From Auanema rhodensis (lineage: Eukaryota; Nematoda; Chromadorea; Rhabditida; Rhabditidae): a DNA stretch of 64,000 bases. The DNA is taken from contig OZ059898.1 of assembly GCA_964057225.1 (NCBI GenBank), positions 2,604,001-2,668,000 of the forward strand, given 5' to 3'. Both the position numbers and the translations under genes were made by a program. Numbering within the stretch: the first letter of the stretch is position 1; the number at the start of each line of letters is the position of its first letter. Positions 12,401 through 26,500 of the stretch are shown one piece after another. The notes under the pieces were generated by a model. It was not told the origin of the DNA. It worked only from the letters and a program-made list of their open reading frames with translations, and made no database searches.

Positions 12401-15400
12401 CAGATTTGCGCTAGCTTAAAAATGCACCGAGATATCAACTGATATAAGTTCACACTTATATCCTCGATTTTCACCCTGAAGAAATAATTTTTTCGTTGAA
12501 TAACATTGTCCATCGTCTTTGCCTTGAAAAAAGGAATCTAAAAACATCTACTTTTTGCTAAATTATTTTGAAATTTTTCGAAAAAATTTTTGTCAAAATG
12601 TTTTTGGAAGCAATGTTGAGTGTACATGGAAACTCAACATACACTAATGCATCATTTTTCAAAAGATCATAACTAATTTTTGTATCAAGCGTTTCTCAAT
12701 GTAGTATAGTGCATTCGATGCGGATTTTTAAGCTGCGTCGATCTGTGTTATCAGATTTGCGCTAGCTTAAAAATGCACCGAGATATCAACTGATATAAGT
12801 TCACACTTATATCCTCGATTTTCACCCTGAAGAATTAATTTTTTCGTTGAATAACATTGTCCATCGTCTTTGCCTTGAAAAAAGGAATCTAAAAACATCT
12901 ACTTTTTGCTAAATTATTTTGAAATTTTTCGAAAAAATTTTTGTCAAAATGTTTTTGGAAGCAATGTTGAGTGTACATGGAAACTCAACATACACTAATG
13001 CATCATTTTTCAAAAGATCATAACTAATTTTTGTATCAAGCGTTTCTCAATGTAGTATAGTGCATTCGATGCGGATTTTTAAGCTGCGTCGATCTGTGTT
13101 ATCAGATTTGCGCTAGCTTAAAAATGCACCGAGATATCAACTGATATAAGTTCACACTTATATCCTCGATTTTCACCCTGAAGAATTAATTTTTTCGTTG
13201 AATAACATTGTCCATCGTCTTTGCCTTGAAAAATGGAATCTTAAAACATCTACTTTTTGCTAAATTATTTTGAAATTTTTCGAAAAAATTTTTGTCAAAA
13301 TGTTTTTGGAAGCAATGTTGAGTGTACATGGAAACTCAACATACACTAATGCATCATTTTTCAAACGATCATAACTAATTTTTGTATCAAGTGTTTCTCA
13401 ATGTAATATAGTGCATTCGATGCGGATTTTTAAGCTGCGTCGATCTGTGTTATCAGATTTGCGCTAGCTTAAAAATGCACCGAGATATCAACTGATATAA
13501 GTTCACACTTATATCCTCGATTTTCACCCTGAAGAATTAATTTTTTCGTTGAATAACATTGTCCATCGTCTTTGCCTTGAAAAATGGAATCTAAAAACAT
13601 CTACTTTTTGCTAAATTATTTTGAAATTTTTCGAAACAATTTTTGTCAAAATGTTTTTGGAAGCAATGTTGAGTGTACATGGAAACTCAACATACACTAA
13701 TGCATCATTTTTCAAACGATCATAACTAATTTTTGTATCAAGCGTTTTTCAATGTAGTATAGTGCATTCGATGCGGATTTTTAAGCTGCGTCGATCTGTG
13801 TTATCAGATTTGCGCTAGCTTAAAAATGCACCGAGATATCAACTGATATAAGTTCACACTTATATCCTCGATTTTCACCCTGAAGAAATAATTTTTTCGT
13901 TGAATATTATTGTCCATCGTCTTTGCCTTGAAAAAAGGAATCTAAAAACATCTACTTTTTCCTAAATTATTTTGAAATTTTTCGAAAAAATTTTTGTCAA
14001 AATGTTTTTGGAAGCAATGTTGAGTGTACATGGAAACTCAACATACACTAATGCATCATTTTTCAAAAGATCATAACTAATTTTTGTATCAAGCTTTTCT
14101 CAATGTAGTATAGTGCATTCGATGCGGATTTTTAAGCTGCGTCGATCTGTGTTATCAGATTTGCGCTAGCTTAAAAATGCACCGAGATATCAACTGATAT
14201 AAATTCACACTTATATCCTCGATTTTCACCCTGAAGAATTAATTTTTTCGTTGAATAACATTGTCCATCGTCTTTGCCTTGAAAAATGGAATCTTAAAAC
14301 ATCTACTTTTTGCTAAATTATCTTGAAATTTTTCGAAAAAATTTTTGTCAAAATGTTTTTGGAAGCAATGTTGAGTGTACATGGAAACTCAACATACACT
14401 AATGCATCATTTTTCAAAAGATCATAACTAATTTTTGTATCAAGCGTTTCTCAATGTAGTATAGTGCATTCGATGCGGATTTTTAAGCTGCGTCGATCTG
14501 TGTTATCAGATTTGCGCTAGCTTAAAAATGCACCGAGATATCAACTGATATAAGTTCACACTTATATCCTCGATTTTCACCCTGAAGAATTAATTTTTTC
14601 GTTGAATAACATTGTCCATCGTCTTTGCCTTGAAAAAAGGAATCTAAAAACATCTACTTTTTGCTAAATTATTTTGAAATTTTTCGAAAAAATTTTTGTC
14701 AAAATGTTTTTGGAAGCAATGTTGAGTGTACATGGAAACTCAACATACACTAATGCATCATTTTTCAAAAGATCATAACTAATTTTTGTATCAAGCGTTT
14801 CTCAATGTAGTATAGTGCATTCGATGCGGATTTTTAAGCTGCGTCGATCTGTGTTATCAGATTTGCGCTAGCTTAAAAATGCACCGAGATATCAACTGAT
14901 ATAAGTTCACACTTATATCCTCGATTTTCACCCTGAAGAATTAATTTTTTCGTTGAATAACATTGTCCATCGTCTTTGCCTTGAAAAATGGAATCTAAAA
15001 ACATCTACTTTTTGCTAAATTATTTTGAAATTTTTCGAAACAATTTTTGTCAAAATGTTTTTGGAAGCAATGTTGAGTGTACATGGAAACTCAACATACA
15101 CTAATGCATCATTTTTCAAACGATCATAACTAATTTTTGTATCAAGCGTTTTTCAATGTAGTATAGTGCATTCGATGCGGATTTTTAAGCTGCGTCGATC
15201 TGTGTTATCAGATTTGCGCTAGCTTAAAAATGCACCGAGATATCAACTGATATAAGTTCACACTTATATCCTCGATTTTCACCCTGAAGAAATAATTTTT
15301 TCGTTGAATATTATTGTCCATCGTCTTTGCCTTGAAAAAAGGAATCTAAAAACATCTACTTTTTCCTAAATTATTTTGAAATTTTTCGAAAAAATTTTTG

Positions 15401-16146
15401 TCAAAATGTTTTTGGAAGCAATGTTGAGTGTACATGGAAACTCAACATACACTAATGCATCATTTTTCAAAAGATCATAACTAATTTTTGTATCAAGCTT
15501 TTCTCAATGTAGTATAGTGCATTCGATGCGGATTTTTAAGCTGCGTCGATCTGTGTTATCAGATTTGCGCTAGCTTAAAAATGCACCGAGATATCAACTG
15601 ATATAAATTCACACTTATATCCTCGATTTTCACCCTGAAGAATTAATTTTTTCGTTGAATAACATTGTCCATCGTCTTTGCCTTGAAAAATGGAATCTTA
15701 AAACATCTACTTTTTGCTAAATTATCTTGAAATTTTTCGAAAAAATTTTTGTCAAAATGTTTTTGGAAGCAATGTTGAGTGTACATGGAAACTCAACATA
15801 CACTAATGCATCATTTTTCAAAAGATCATAACTAATTTTTGTATCAAGCGTTTCTCAATGTAGTATAGTGCATTCGATGCGGATTTTTAAGCTGCGTCGA
15901 TCTGTGTTATCAGATTTGCGCTAGCTTAAAAATGCACCGAGATATCAACTGATATAAGTTCACACTTATATCCTCGATTTTCACCCTGAAGAATTAATTT
16001 TTTCGTTGAATAACATTGTCCATCGTCTTTGCCTTGAAAAAAGGAATCTAAAAACATCTACTTTTTGCTAAATTATTTTGAAATTTTTCGAAAAAATTTT
16101 TGTCAAAATGTTTTTGGAAGCAATGTTGAGTGTACATGGAAACTCA
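9478..16146. repeat. Mixed monomer block (K, A, L, D, N, E) with a 4-monomer unit of 1,404 bp near its end
   Basis: Nineteen monomers. D-K neighbours recur at 9127/9478, 11233/11584, 13690/14041 and 15094/15445. The four monomers 13690-15093 (D, K, E, E) repeat at 15094-16497, sharing rare marks: TTTTTCCTAA in D and ATTATCTTG in K. The same D-K marks reappear inside both 21-monomer units downstream, so this block is their likely source or sibling. The monomer at 10531 has a type A head but an L/K-type tail (T255, A299) and looks like a crossover product. Confidence 0.75.
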
Positions 16147-19100
16147 ACATACACTAATGCATCATTTTTCAAAAGATCATAACTAATTTTTGTATCAAGC
16201 GTTTCTCAATGTAGTATAGTGCATTCGATGCGGATTTTTAAGCTGCGTCGATCTGTGTTATCAGATTTGCGCTAGCTTAAAAATGCACCGAGATATCAAC
16301 TGATATAAGTTCACACTTATATCCTCGATTTTCACCCTGAAGAATTAATTTTTTCGTTGAATAACATTGTCCATCGTCTTTGCCTTGAAAAATGGAATCT
16401 TAAAACATCTACTTTTTGCTAAATTATTTTGAAATTTTTCGAAAAAATTTTTGTCAAAATGTTTTTGGAAGCAATGTTGAGTGTACATGGAAACTCAACA
16501 TACACTAATGCATCATTTTTCAAACGATCATAACTAATTTTTGTATCAAGTGTTTCTCAATGTAATATAGTGCATTCGATGCGGATTTTTAAGCTGCGTC
16601 GATCTGTGTTATCAGATTTGCGCTAGCTTAAAAATGCACCGAGATATCAACTGATATAAGTTCACACTTATATCCTCGATTTTCACCCTGAAGAATTAAT
16701 TTTTTCGTTGAATAACATTGTCCATCGTCTTTGCCTTGAAAAATGGAATCTAAAAACATCTACTTTTTGCTAAATTATTTTGAAATTTTTCGAAACAATT
16801 TTTGTCAAAATGTTTTTGGAAGCAATGTTGAGTGTACATGGAAACTCAACATACACTAATGCATCATTTTTCAAACGATCATAACTAATTTTTGTATCAA
16901 GCGTTTTTCAATGTAGTATAGTGCATTCGATGCGGATTTTTAAGCTGCGTCGATCTGTGTTATCAGATTTGCGCTAGCTTAAAAATGCACCGAGATATCA
17001 ACTGATATAAGTTCACACTTATATCCTCGATTTTCACCCTGAAGAAATAATTTTTTCGTTGAATATTATTGTCCATCGTCTTTGCCTTGAAAAAAGGAAT
17101 CTAAAAACATCTACTTTTTCCTAAATTATTTTGAAATTTTTCGAAAAAATTTTTGTCAAAATGTTTTTGGAAGCAATGTTGAGTGTACATGGAAACTCAA
17201 CATACACTAATGCATCATTTTTCAAAAGATCATAACTAATTTTTGTATCAAGCTTTTCTCAATGTAGTATAGTGCATTCGATGCGGATTTTTAAGCTGCG
17301 TCGATCTGTGTTATCAGATTTGCGCTAGCTTAAAAATGCACCGAGATATCAACTGATATAAATTCACACTTATATCCTCGATTTTCACCCTGAAGAATTA
17401 ATTTTTTCGTTGAATAACATTGTCCATCGTCTTTGCCTTGAAAAATGGAATCTTAAAACATCTACTTTTTGCTAAATTATCTTGAAATTTTTCGAAAAAA
17501 TTTTTGTCAAAATGTTTTTGGAAGCAATGTTGAGTGTACATGGAAACTCAACATACACTAATGCATCATTTTTCAAACGATCATAACTAATTTTTGTATC
17601 AAGTGTTTCTCAATGTAATATAGTGCATTCGATGCGGATTTTTAAGCTGCGTCGATCTGTGTTATCAGATTTGCGCTAGCTTAAAAATGCACCGAGATAT
17701 CAACTGATATAAGTTCACACTTATATCCTCGATTTTCACCCTGAAGAATTAATTTTTTCGTTGAATAACATTGTCCATCGTCTTTGCCTTGAAAAATGGA
17801 ATCTAAAAACATCTACTTTTTGCTAAATTATTTTGAAATTTTTCGAAACAATTTTTGTCAAAATGTTTTTGGAAGCAATGTTGAGTGTACATGGAAACTC
17901 AACATACACTAATGCATCATTTTTCAAACGGTCATAACTAATTCTTGTATCAAGCGTTTCTTAATGTAGTATAGTGCATTCGATCCGGATTTTTAAGCTG
18001 CGTCAATCTGTGTTATCAGATTTGCGCTAGCTTAAAAATGCACCGAGATATCAACTGATATAAGTTCACACTTATATCCTCGATTTTCACCCTGAAGAAA
18101 TAATTTTTTCGTTGAATAACATTGTCCATCGTCTTTGCCTTGAAAAAAGGAATCTAAAAACATCTACTTTTTGCTAAATTATTTTGAAATTTTTCGAAAA
18201 AATTTTTGTCAAAATGTTTTTGGAAGCAATGTTGAGTGTACATGGAAACTCAACATACACTAATGCATCATTTTTCAAAAGATCATAACTAATTTTTGTA
18301 TCAAGCGTTTCTCAATGTAGTATAGTGCATTCGATGCGGATTTTTAAGCTGCGTCGATCTGTGTTATCAGATTTGCGCTAGCTTAAAAATGCACCGAGAT
18401 ATCAACTGATATAAGTTCACACTTATATCCTCGATTTTCACCCTGAAGAATTAATTTTTTCGTTGAATAACATTGTCCATCGTCTTTGCCTTGAAAAAAG
18501 GAATCTAAAAACATCTACTTTTTGCTAAATTATTTTGAAATTTTTCGAAAAAATTTTTGTCAAAATGTTTTTGGAAGCAATGTTGAGTGTACATGGAAAC
18601 TCAACATACACTAATGCATCATTTTTCAAAAGATCATAACTAATTTTTGTATCAAGCGTTTCTCAATGTAGTATAGTGCATTCGATGCGGATTTTTAAGC
18701 TGCGTCGATCTGTGTTATCAGATTTGCGCTAGCTTAAAAATGCACCGAGATATCAACTGATATAAGTTCACACTTATATCCTCGATTTTCACCCTGAAGA
18801 ATTAATTTTTTCGTTGAATAACATTGTCCATCGTCTTTGCCTTGAAAAATGGAATCTAAAAACATCTACTTTTTGCTAAATTATTTTGAAATTTTTCGAA
18901 AAAATTTTTGTCAAAATGTTTTTGGAAGCAATGTTGAGTGTACATGGAAACTCAACATACACTAATGCATCATTTTTCTAACGATCATAACTAATTTTTG
19001 TATTAAGCTTTTCTCAATGTAGTATAGTGCATTCGATGCGGATTTTTAAGCTGCGTCGATCTGTGTTATCAGATTTGCGCTAGCTTAAAAATGCACCGAG

Positions 19101-22100
19101 ATATCAACTGATATAAGTTCACACTTATATCCTCGATTTTCACCCTGAAGAATTAATTTTTTCGTTGAATAACATTGTCCATCGTCTTTGCCTTGAAAAA
19201 TGGAATCTTAAAACATCTACTTTTTGCTAAATTATTTTGAAATTTTTCGAAAAAATTTTTGTCAAAATGTTTTTGGAAGCAATGTTGAGTGTACATGGAA
19301 ACTCAACATACACTAATGCATCATTTTTCAAACGATCATAACTAATTTTTGTATCAAGTGTTTCTCAATGTAATATAGTGCATTCGATGCGGATTTTTAA
19401 GCTGCGTCGATCTGTGTTATCAGATTTGCGCTAGCTTAAAAATGCACCGAGATATCAACTGATATAAGTTCACACTTATATCCTCGATTTTCACCCTGAA
19501 GAATTAATTTTTTCGTTGAATAACATTGTCCATCGTCTTTGCCTTGAAAAATGGAATCTAAAAACATCTACTTTTTGCTAAATTATTTTGAAATTTTTCG
19601 AAAAAATTTTTGTCAAAATGTTTTTGGAAGCAATGTTGAGTGTACATGGAAACTCAACATACACTAATGCATCATTTTTCTAACGATCATAACTAATTTT
19701 TGTATTAAGCTTTTCTCAATGTAGTATAGTGCATTCGATGCGGATTTTTAAGCTGCGTCGATCTGTGTTATCAGATTTGCGCTAGCTTAAAAATGCACCG
19801 AGATATCAACTGATATAAGTTCACACTTATATCCTCGATTTTCACCCTGAAGAATTAATTTTTTCGTTGAATAACATTGTCCATCGTCTTTGCCTTGAAA
19901 AATGGAATCTTAAAACATCTACTTTTTGCTAAATTATTTTGAAATTTTTCGAAAAAATTTTTGTCAAAATGTTTTTGGAAGCAATGTTGAGTGTACATGG
20001 AAACTCAACATACACTAATGCATCATTTTTCAAACGATCATAACTAATTTTTGTATCAAGTGTTTCTCAATGTAATATAGTGCATTCGATGCGGATTTTT
20101 AAGCTGCGTCGATCTGTGTTATCAGATTTGCGCTAGCTTAAAAATGCACCGAGATATCAACTGATATAAGTTCACACTTATATCCTCGATTTTCACCCTG
20201 AAGAATTAATTTTTTCGTTGAATAACATTGTCCATCGTCTTTGCCTTGAAAAATGGAATCTAAAAACATCTACTTTTTGCTAAATTATTTTGAAATTTTT
20301 CGAAACAATTTTTGTCAAAATGTTTTTGGAAGCAATGTTGAGTGTACATGGAAACTCAACATACACTAATGCATCATTTTTCAAACGGTCATAACTAATT
20401 CTTGTATCAAGCGTTTCTTAATGTAGTATAGTGCATTCGATCCGGATTTTTAAGCTGCGTCAATCTGTGTTATCAGATTTGCGCTAGCTTAAAAATGCAC
20501 CGAGATATCAACTGATATAAGTTCACACTTATATCCTCGATTTTCACCCTGAAGAATTAATTTTTTCGTTGAATAACATTGTCCATCGTCTTTGCCTTGA
20601 AAAATGGAATCTAAAAACATCTACTTTTTGCTAAATTATTTTGAAATTTTTCGAAACAATTTTTGTCAAAATGTTTTTGGAAGCAATGTTGAGTATACAT
20701 GGAAACTCAACATACACTAATGCATCATTTTTCTAACGATCATAACTAATTTTTGTATTAAGCTTTTCTCAATGTAGTATAGTGCATTCGATGCAGATTT
20801 TTAAGCTGCGTCGATCTGTGTTATCAGATTTGCGCTAGCTTAAAAATGCACCGAGATATCAACTGATATAAGTTCACACTTATATCCTCGATTTTCACCC
20901 TGAAGAATTAATTTTTTCGTTGAATAACATTGTCCATCGTCTTTGCCTTGAAAAATCGAATCTAAAAACATCTACTTTTTGCTAAATTATTCTGAAATTT
21001 TTCGAAACAATTTTTGTCAAAATGTTTTTGGAAGCAATGTTAAGTGTACATGGAAACTCAACATACACTAATGCATCATTTTTCAAACGATCATAACTAA
21101 TTTTTGTATCAAGCGTTTCTTAATGTAGTATAGTGCATTCGATGCGGATTTTTAAGCTGCGTCGATCTGTGTTATCAGATTTGCGCTAGCTTAAAAATGC
21201 ACCGAGATATCAACTGATATAAGTTCACACTTATATCCTCGATTTTCACCCTGAAGAAATAATTTTTTCGTTGAATAACATTGTCCATCGTCTTTGCCTT
21301 GAAAAAAGGAATCTAAAAACATTTAATTTTTGCTGAATTATTTTGAAATTTTTCGAAAAAATTTTTGTCAAAATGTTTTTGGAAGCAATGTTGAGTGTAC
21401 ATGGAAACTCAACATACACTAATGCATCATTTTTCAAACGATCATAACTAATTTTTGTATCAAGCGTTTTTCAATGTAGTATAGTGCATTCGATGCGGAT
21501 TTTTAAGCTGCGTCGATCTGTGTTATCAGATTTGCGCTAGCTTAAAAATGCACCGAGATATCAACTGATATAAAATCACACTTATATCCTCGATTTTCAC
21601 CCTGAAGAAATAATTTTTTCGTTGAATATTATTGTCCATCGTCTTTGACTTGAAAAAAGGAATCTAAAAACATCTACTTTTTGCTAAATTATTTTGAAAT
21701 TTTTCGAAAAAATTTTTGTCAAAATGTTTTTGGAAGCAATGTTGAGTGTACATGGAAACTCAACATACACTAATGCATCATTTTTCAAACGATCATAACT
21801 AATTTTTGTATCAAGCGTTTCTCAATGTAGTATAGTGCATTCGATGCGGATTTTTAAGCTGCGTCGATCTGTGTTATCAGATTTGCGCTAGCTTAAAAAT
21901 GCACCGAGATATCAACTGATATAAGTTCACACTTATATCCTCGATTTTCACCCTGAAGAAATAATTTTTTCGTTGAATAACATTGTCAATCGTCTTTGCC
22001 TTGAAAAAAGGAATCTAAAAACATCTACTTTTTGCTAAATTATTTTGAAATTTTTCGAAAAAATTTTTGTCAAAATGTTTTTGGAAGCAATGTTGAGTGT

Positions 22101-23516
22101 ACATGGAAACTCAACATACACTAATGCATCATTTTTCTAACGATCATAACTAATTTTTGTATTAAGCTTTTCTCAATGTAGTATAGTGCATTCGATGCGG
22201 ATTTTTAAGCTGCGTCGATCTGTGTTATCAGATTTGCGCTAGCTTAAAAATGCACCGAGATATCAACTGATATAAGTTCACACTTATATCCTCGATTTTC
22301 ACCCTGAAGAATTAATTTTTTCGTTGAATAACATTGTCCATCGTCTTTGCCTTGAAAAATGGAATCTTAAAACATCTACTTTTTGCTAAATTACTTTGAA
22401 ATTTTTCGAAAAAATTTTTGTCAAAATGTTTTTGGAAGCAATGTTGAGTGTACATGGAAACTCAACATACACTAATGCATCATTTTTCAAACGATCATAA
22501 CTAATTTTTGTATCAAGTGTTTCTCAATGTAATATAGTGCATTCGATGCGGATTTTTAAGCTGCGTCGATCTGTGTTATCAGATTTGCGCTAGCTTAAAA
22601 ATGCACCGAGATATCAACTGATATAAGTTCACACTTATATCCTCGATTTTCACCCTGAAGAATTAATTTTTTCGTTGAAAAACATTGTCCATCGTCTTTG
22701 CCTTGAAAAATGGAATCTAAAAACATCTACTTTTTGCTAAATTATTTTGAAATTTTTCGAAACAATTTTTGTCAAAATTTTTTGGAAGCAATGTTGAGTG
22801 TACATGGAAACTCAACATACACTAATGCATCATTTTTCAAACGGTCATAACTAATTCTTGTATCAAGCGTTTCTTAATGTAGTATAGTGCATTCGATCCG
22901 GATTTTTAAGCTGCGTCAATCTGTGTTATCAGATTTGCGCTAGCTTAAAAATGCACCGAGATATCAACTGATATAAGTTCACACTTATATCCTCGATTTT
23001 CACCCTGAAGAAATAATTTTTTCGTTGAATAACATTGTCCATCGTCTTTGCCTTGAAAAAAGGAATCTAAAAACATCTACTTTTCGCTAAATTATTTTGA
23101 AATTTTTCGAAAAAATTTTTGTCAAAATGTTTTTGGAAGCAATGTTGAGTGTACATGGAAACTCAACATACACTAATGCATCATTTTTCTAACGATCATA
23201 ACTAATTTTTGTATTAAGCTTTTCTCAATGTAGTATAGTGCATTCGATGCGGATTTTTGAGCTGCGTCGATCTGTGTTATCAGATTTGCGCTAGCTTAAA
23301 AATGCACCGAGATATCAACTGATATAAGTTCACACTTATATCCTCGATTTTCACCCTGAAGAATTAATTTTTTCGTTGAATAACATTGTCCATCGTCTTT
23401 GCCTTGAAAAATGGAATTTTAAAACATCTACTTTTTGCTAAATTATTTTGAAATTTTTCGAAACAATTTTTGTCAAAATGTTTTTGGAAGCAATGTTGAG
23501 TGTACATGGAAACTCA
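16147..23516. repeat. 21-monomer higher-order unit, copy 1 (7,370 bp)
   Basis: Variant order is E, A, D, K, A, N, E, E, L, A, L, A, N, G, H, I, J, L, A (1-base deletion), N, L. Rare private marks include GAGTATACAT (monomer 20359), AAAAATCGAA and ATTCTG (20710), TTTGACTT (21412), ATTACTTTG (22114), the missing G near 22773, and TTTTTGAGCTG (23166). Unit length is 21 x 351 minus 1. All these marks recur 7,370 bases downstream in the next unit. Confidence 0.88.
22773..22785. repeat. Single-base deletion in monomer (loss of G before the T run)
   Basis: Most copies read CAAAATGTTTTTGG (monomer 314-ish region); this copy reads CAAAATTTTTTGG, one base shorter. The next monomer therefore starts at 22815 and the phase shifts by -1. 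It is one of only three length changes seen in the window. Confidence 0.9.
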
Positions 23517-26500
23517 ACATACACTAATGCATCATTTTTCAAAAGATCATAACTAATTTTTGTATCAAGCGTTTCTCAATGTAGTATAGTGCATTCGATG
23601 CGGATTTTTAAGCTGCGTCGATCTGTGTTATCAGATTTGCGCTAGCTTAAAAATGCACCGAGATATCAACTGATATAAGTTCACACTTATATCCTCGATT
23701 TTCACCCTGAAGAATTAATTTTTTCGTTGAATAACATTGTCCATCGTCTTTGCCTTGAAAAATGGAATCTTAAAACATCTACTTTTTGCTAAATTATTTT
23801 GAAATTTTTCGAAAAAATTTTTGTCAAAATGTTTTTGGAAGCAATGTTGAGTGTACATGGAAACTCAACATACACTAATGCATCATTTTTCAAACGATCA
23901 TAACTAATTTTTGTATCAAGTGTTTCTCAATGTAATATAGTGCATTCGATGCGGATTTTTAAGCTGCGTCGATCTGTGTTATCAGATTTGCGCTAGCTTA
24001 AAAATGCACCGAGATATCAACTGATATAAGTTCACACTTATATCCTCGATTTTCACCCTGAAGAATTAATTTTTTCGTTGAATAACATTGTCCATCGTCT
24101 TTGCCTTGAAAAATGGAATCTAAAAACATCTACTTTTTGCTAAATTATTTTGAAATTTTTCGAAACAATTTTTGTCAAAATGTTTTTGGAAGCAATGTTG
24201 AGTGTACATGGAAACTCAACATACACTAATGCATCATTTTTCAAACGATCATAACTAATTTTTGTATCAAGCGTTTTTCAATGTAGTATAGTGCATTCGA
24301 TGCGGATTTTTAAGCTGCGTCGATCTGTGTTATCAGATTTGCGCTAGCTTAAAAATGCACCGAGATATCAACTGATATAAGTTCACACTTATATCCTCGA
24401 TTTTCACCCTGAAGAAATAATTTTTTCGTTGAATATTATTGTCCATCGTCTTTGCCTTGAAAAAAGGAATCTAAAAACATCTACTTTTTCCTAAATTATT
24501 TTGAAATTTTTCGAAAAAATTTTTGTCAAAATGTTTTTGGAAGCAATGTTGAGTGTACATGGAAACTCAACATACACTAATGCATCATTTTTCAAAAGAT
24601 CATAACTAATTTTTGTATCAAGCTTTTCTCAATGTAGTATAGTGCATTCGATGCGGATTTTTAAGCTGCGTCGATCTGTGTTATCAGATTTGCGCTAGCT
24701 TAAAAATGCACCGAGATATCAACTGATATAAATTCACACTTATATCCTCGATTTTCACCCTGAAGAATTAATTTTTTCGTTGAATAACATTGTCCATCGT
24801 CTTTGCCTTGAAAAATGGAATCTTAAAACATCTACTTTTTGCTAAATTATCTTGAAATTTTTCGAAAAAATTTTTGTCAAAATGTTTTTGGAAGCAATGT
24901 TGAGTGTACATGGAAACTCAACATACACTAATGCATCATTTTTCAAACGATCATAACTAATTTTTGTATCAAGTGTTTCTCAATGTAATATAGTGCATTC
25001 GATGCGGATTTTTAAGCTGCGTCGATCTGTGTTATCAGATTTGCGCTAGCTTAAAAATGCACCGAGATATCAACTGATATAAGTTCACACTTATATCCTC
25101 GATTTTCACCCTGAAGAATTAATTTTTTCGTTGAATAACATTGTCCATCGTCTTTGCCTTGAAAAATGGAATCTAAAAACATCTACTTTTTGCTAAATTA
25201 TTTTGAAATTTTTCGAAACAATTTTTGTCAAAATGTTTTTGGAAGCAATGTTGAGTGTACATGGAAACTCAACATACACTAATGCATCATTTTTCAAACG
25301 GTCATAACTAATTCTTGTATCAAGCGTTTCTTAATGTAGTATAGTGCATTCGATCCGGATTTTTAAGCTGCGTCAATCTGTGTTATCAGATTTGCGCTAG
25401 CTTAAAAATGCACCGAGATATCAACTGATATAAGTTCACACTTATATCCTCGATTTTCACCCTGAAGAAATAATTTTTTCGTTGAATAACATTGTCCATC
25501 GTCTTTGCCTTGAAAAAAGGAATCTAAAAACATCTACTTTTTGCTAAATTATTTTGAAATTTTTCGAAAAAATTTTTGTCAAAATGTTTTTGGAAGCAAT
25601 GTTGAGTGTACATGGAAACTCAACATACACTAATGCATCATTTTTCAAAAGATCATAACTAATTTTTGTATCAAGCGTTTCTCAATGTAGTATAGTGCAT
25701 TCGATGCGGATTTTTAAGCTGCGTCGATCTGTGTTATCAGATTTGCGCTAGCTTAAAAATGCACCGAGATATCAACTGATATAAGTTCACACTTATATCC
25801 TCGATTTTCACCCTGAAGAATTAATTTTTTCGTTGAATAACATTGTCCATCGTCTTTGCCTTGAAAAAAGGAATCTAAAAACATCTACTTTTTGCTAAAT
25901 TATTTTGAAATTTTTCGAAAAAATTTTTGTCAAAATGTTTTTGGAAGCAATGTTGAGTGTACATGGAAACTCAACATACACTAATGCATCATTTTTCAAA
26001 AGATCATAACTAATTTTTGTATCAAGCGTTTCTCAATGTAGTATAGTGCATTCGATGCGGATTTTTAAGCTGCGTCGATCTGTGTTATCAGATTTGCGCT
26101 AGCTTAAAAATGCACCGAGATATCAACTGATATAAGTTCACACTTATATCCTCGATTTTCACCCTGAAGAATTAATTTTTTCGTTGAATAACATTGTCCA
26201 TCGTCTTTGCCTTGAAAAATGGAATCTAAAAACATCTACTTTTTGCTAAATTATTTTGAAATTTTTCGAAAAAATTTTTGTCAAAATGTTTTTGGAAGCA
26301 ATGTTGAGTGTACATGGAAACTCAACATACACTAATGCATCATTTTTCTAACGATCATAACTAATTTTTGTATTAAGCTTTTCTCAATGTAGTATAGTGC
26401 ATTCGATGCGGATTTTTAAGCTGCGTCGATCTGTGTTATCAGATTTGCGCTAGCTTAAAAATGCACCGAGATATCAACTGATATAAGTTCACACTTATAT

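Noticed and set aside
21246-21437. 63-codon open reading frame on the minus strand
   Set aside because: It is an accident of one monomer variant. The GCTGA change removes a TAG present in most copies on that strand, and the TGA after codon 63 lies within the monomer. The related H copies at 5968 and 8425 contain a different in-frame TAG. There is no codon bias, domain or conservation; it spans the monomer boundary.
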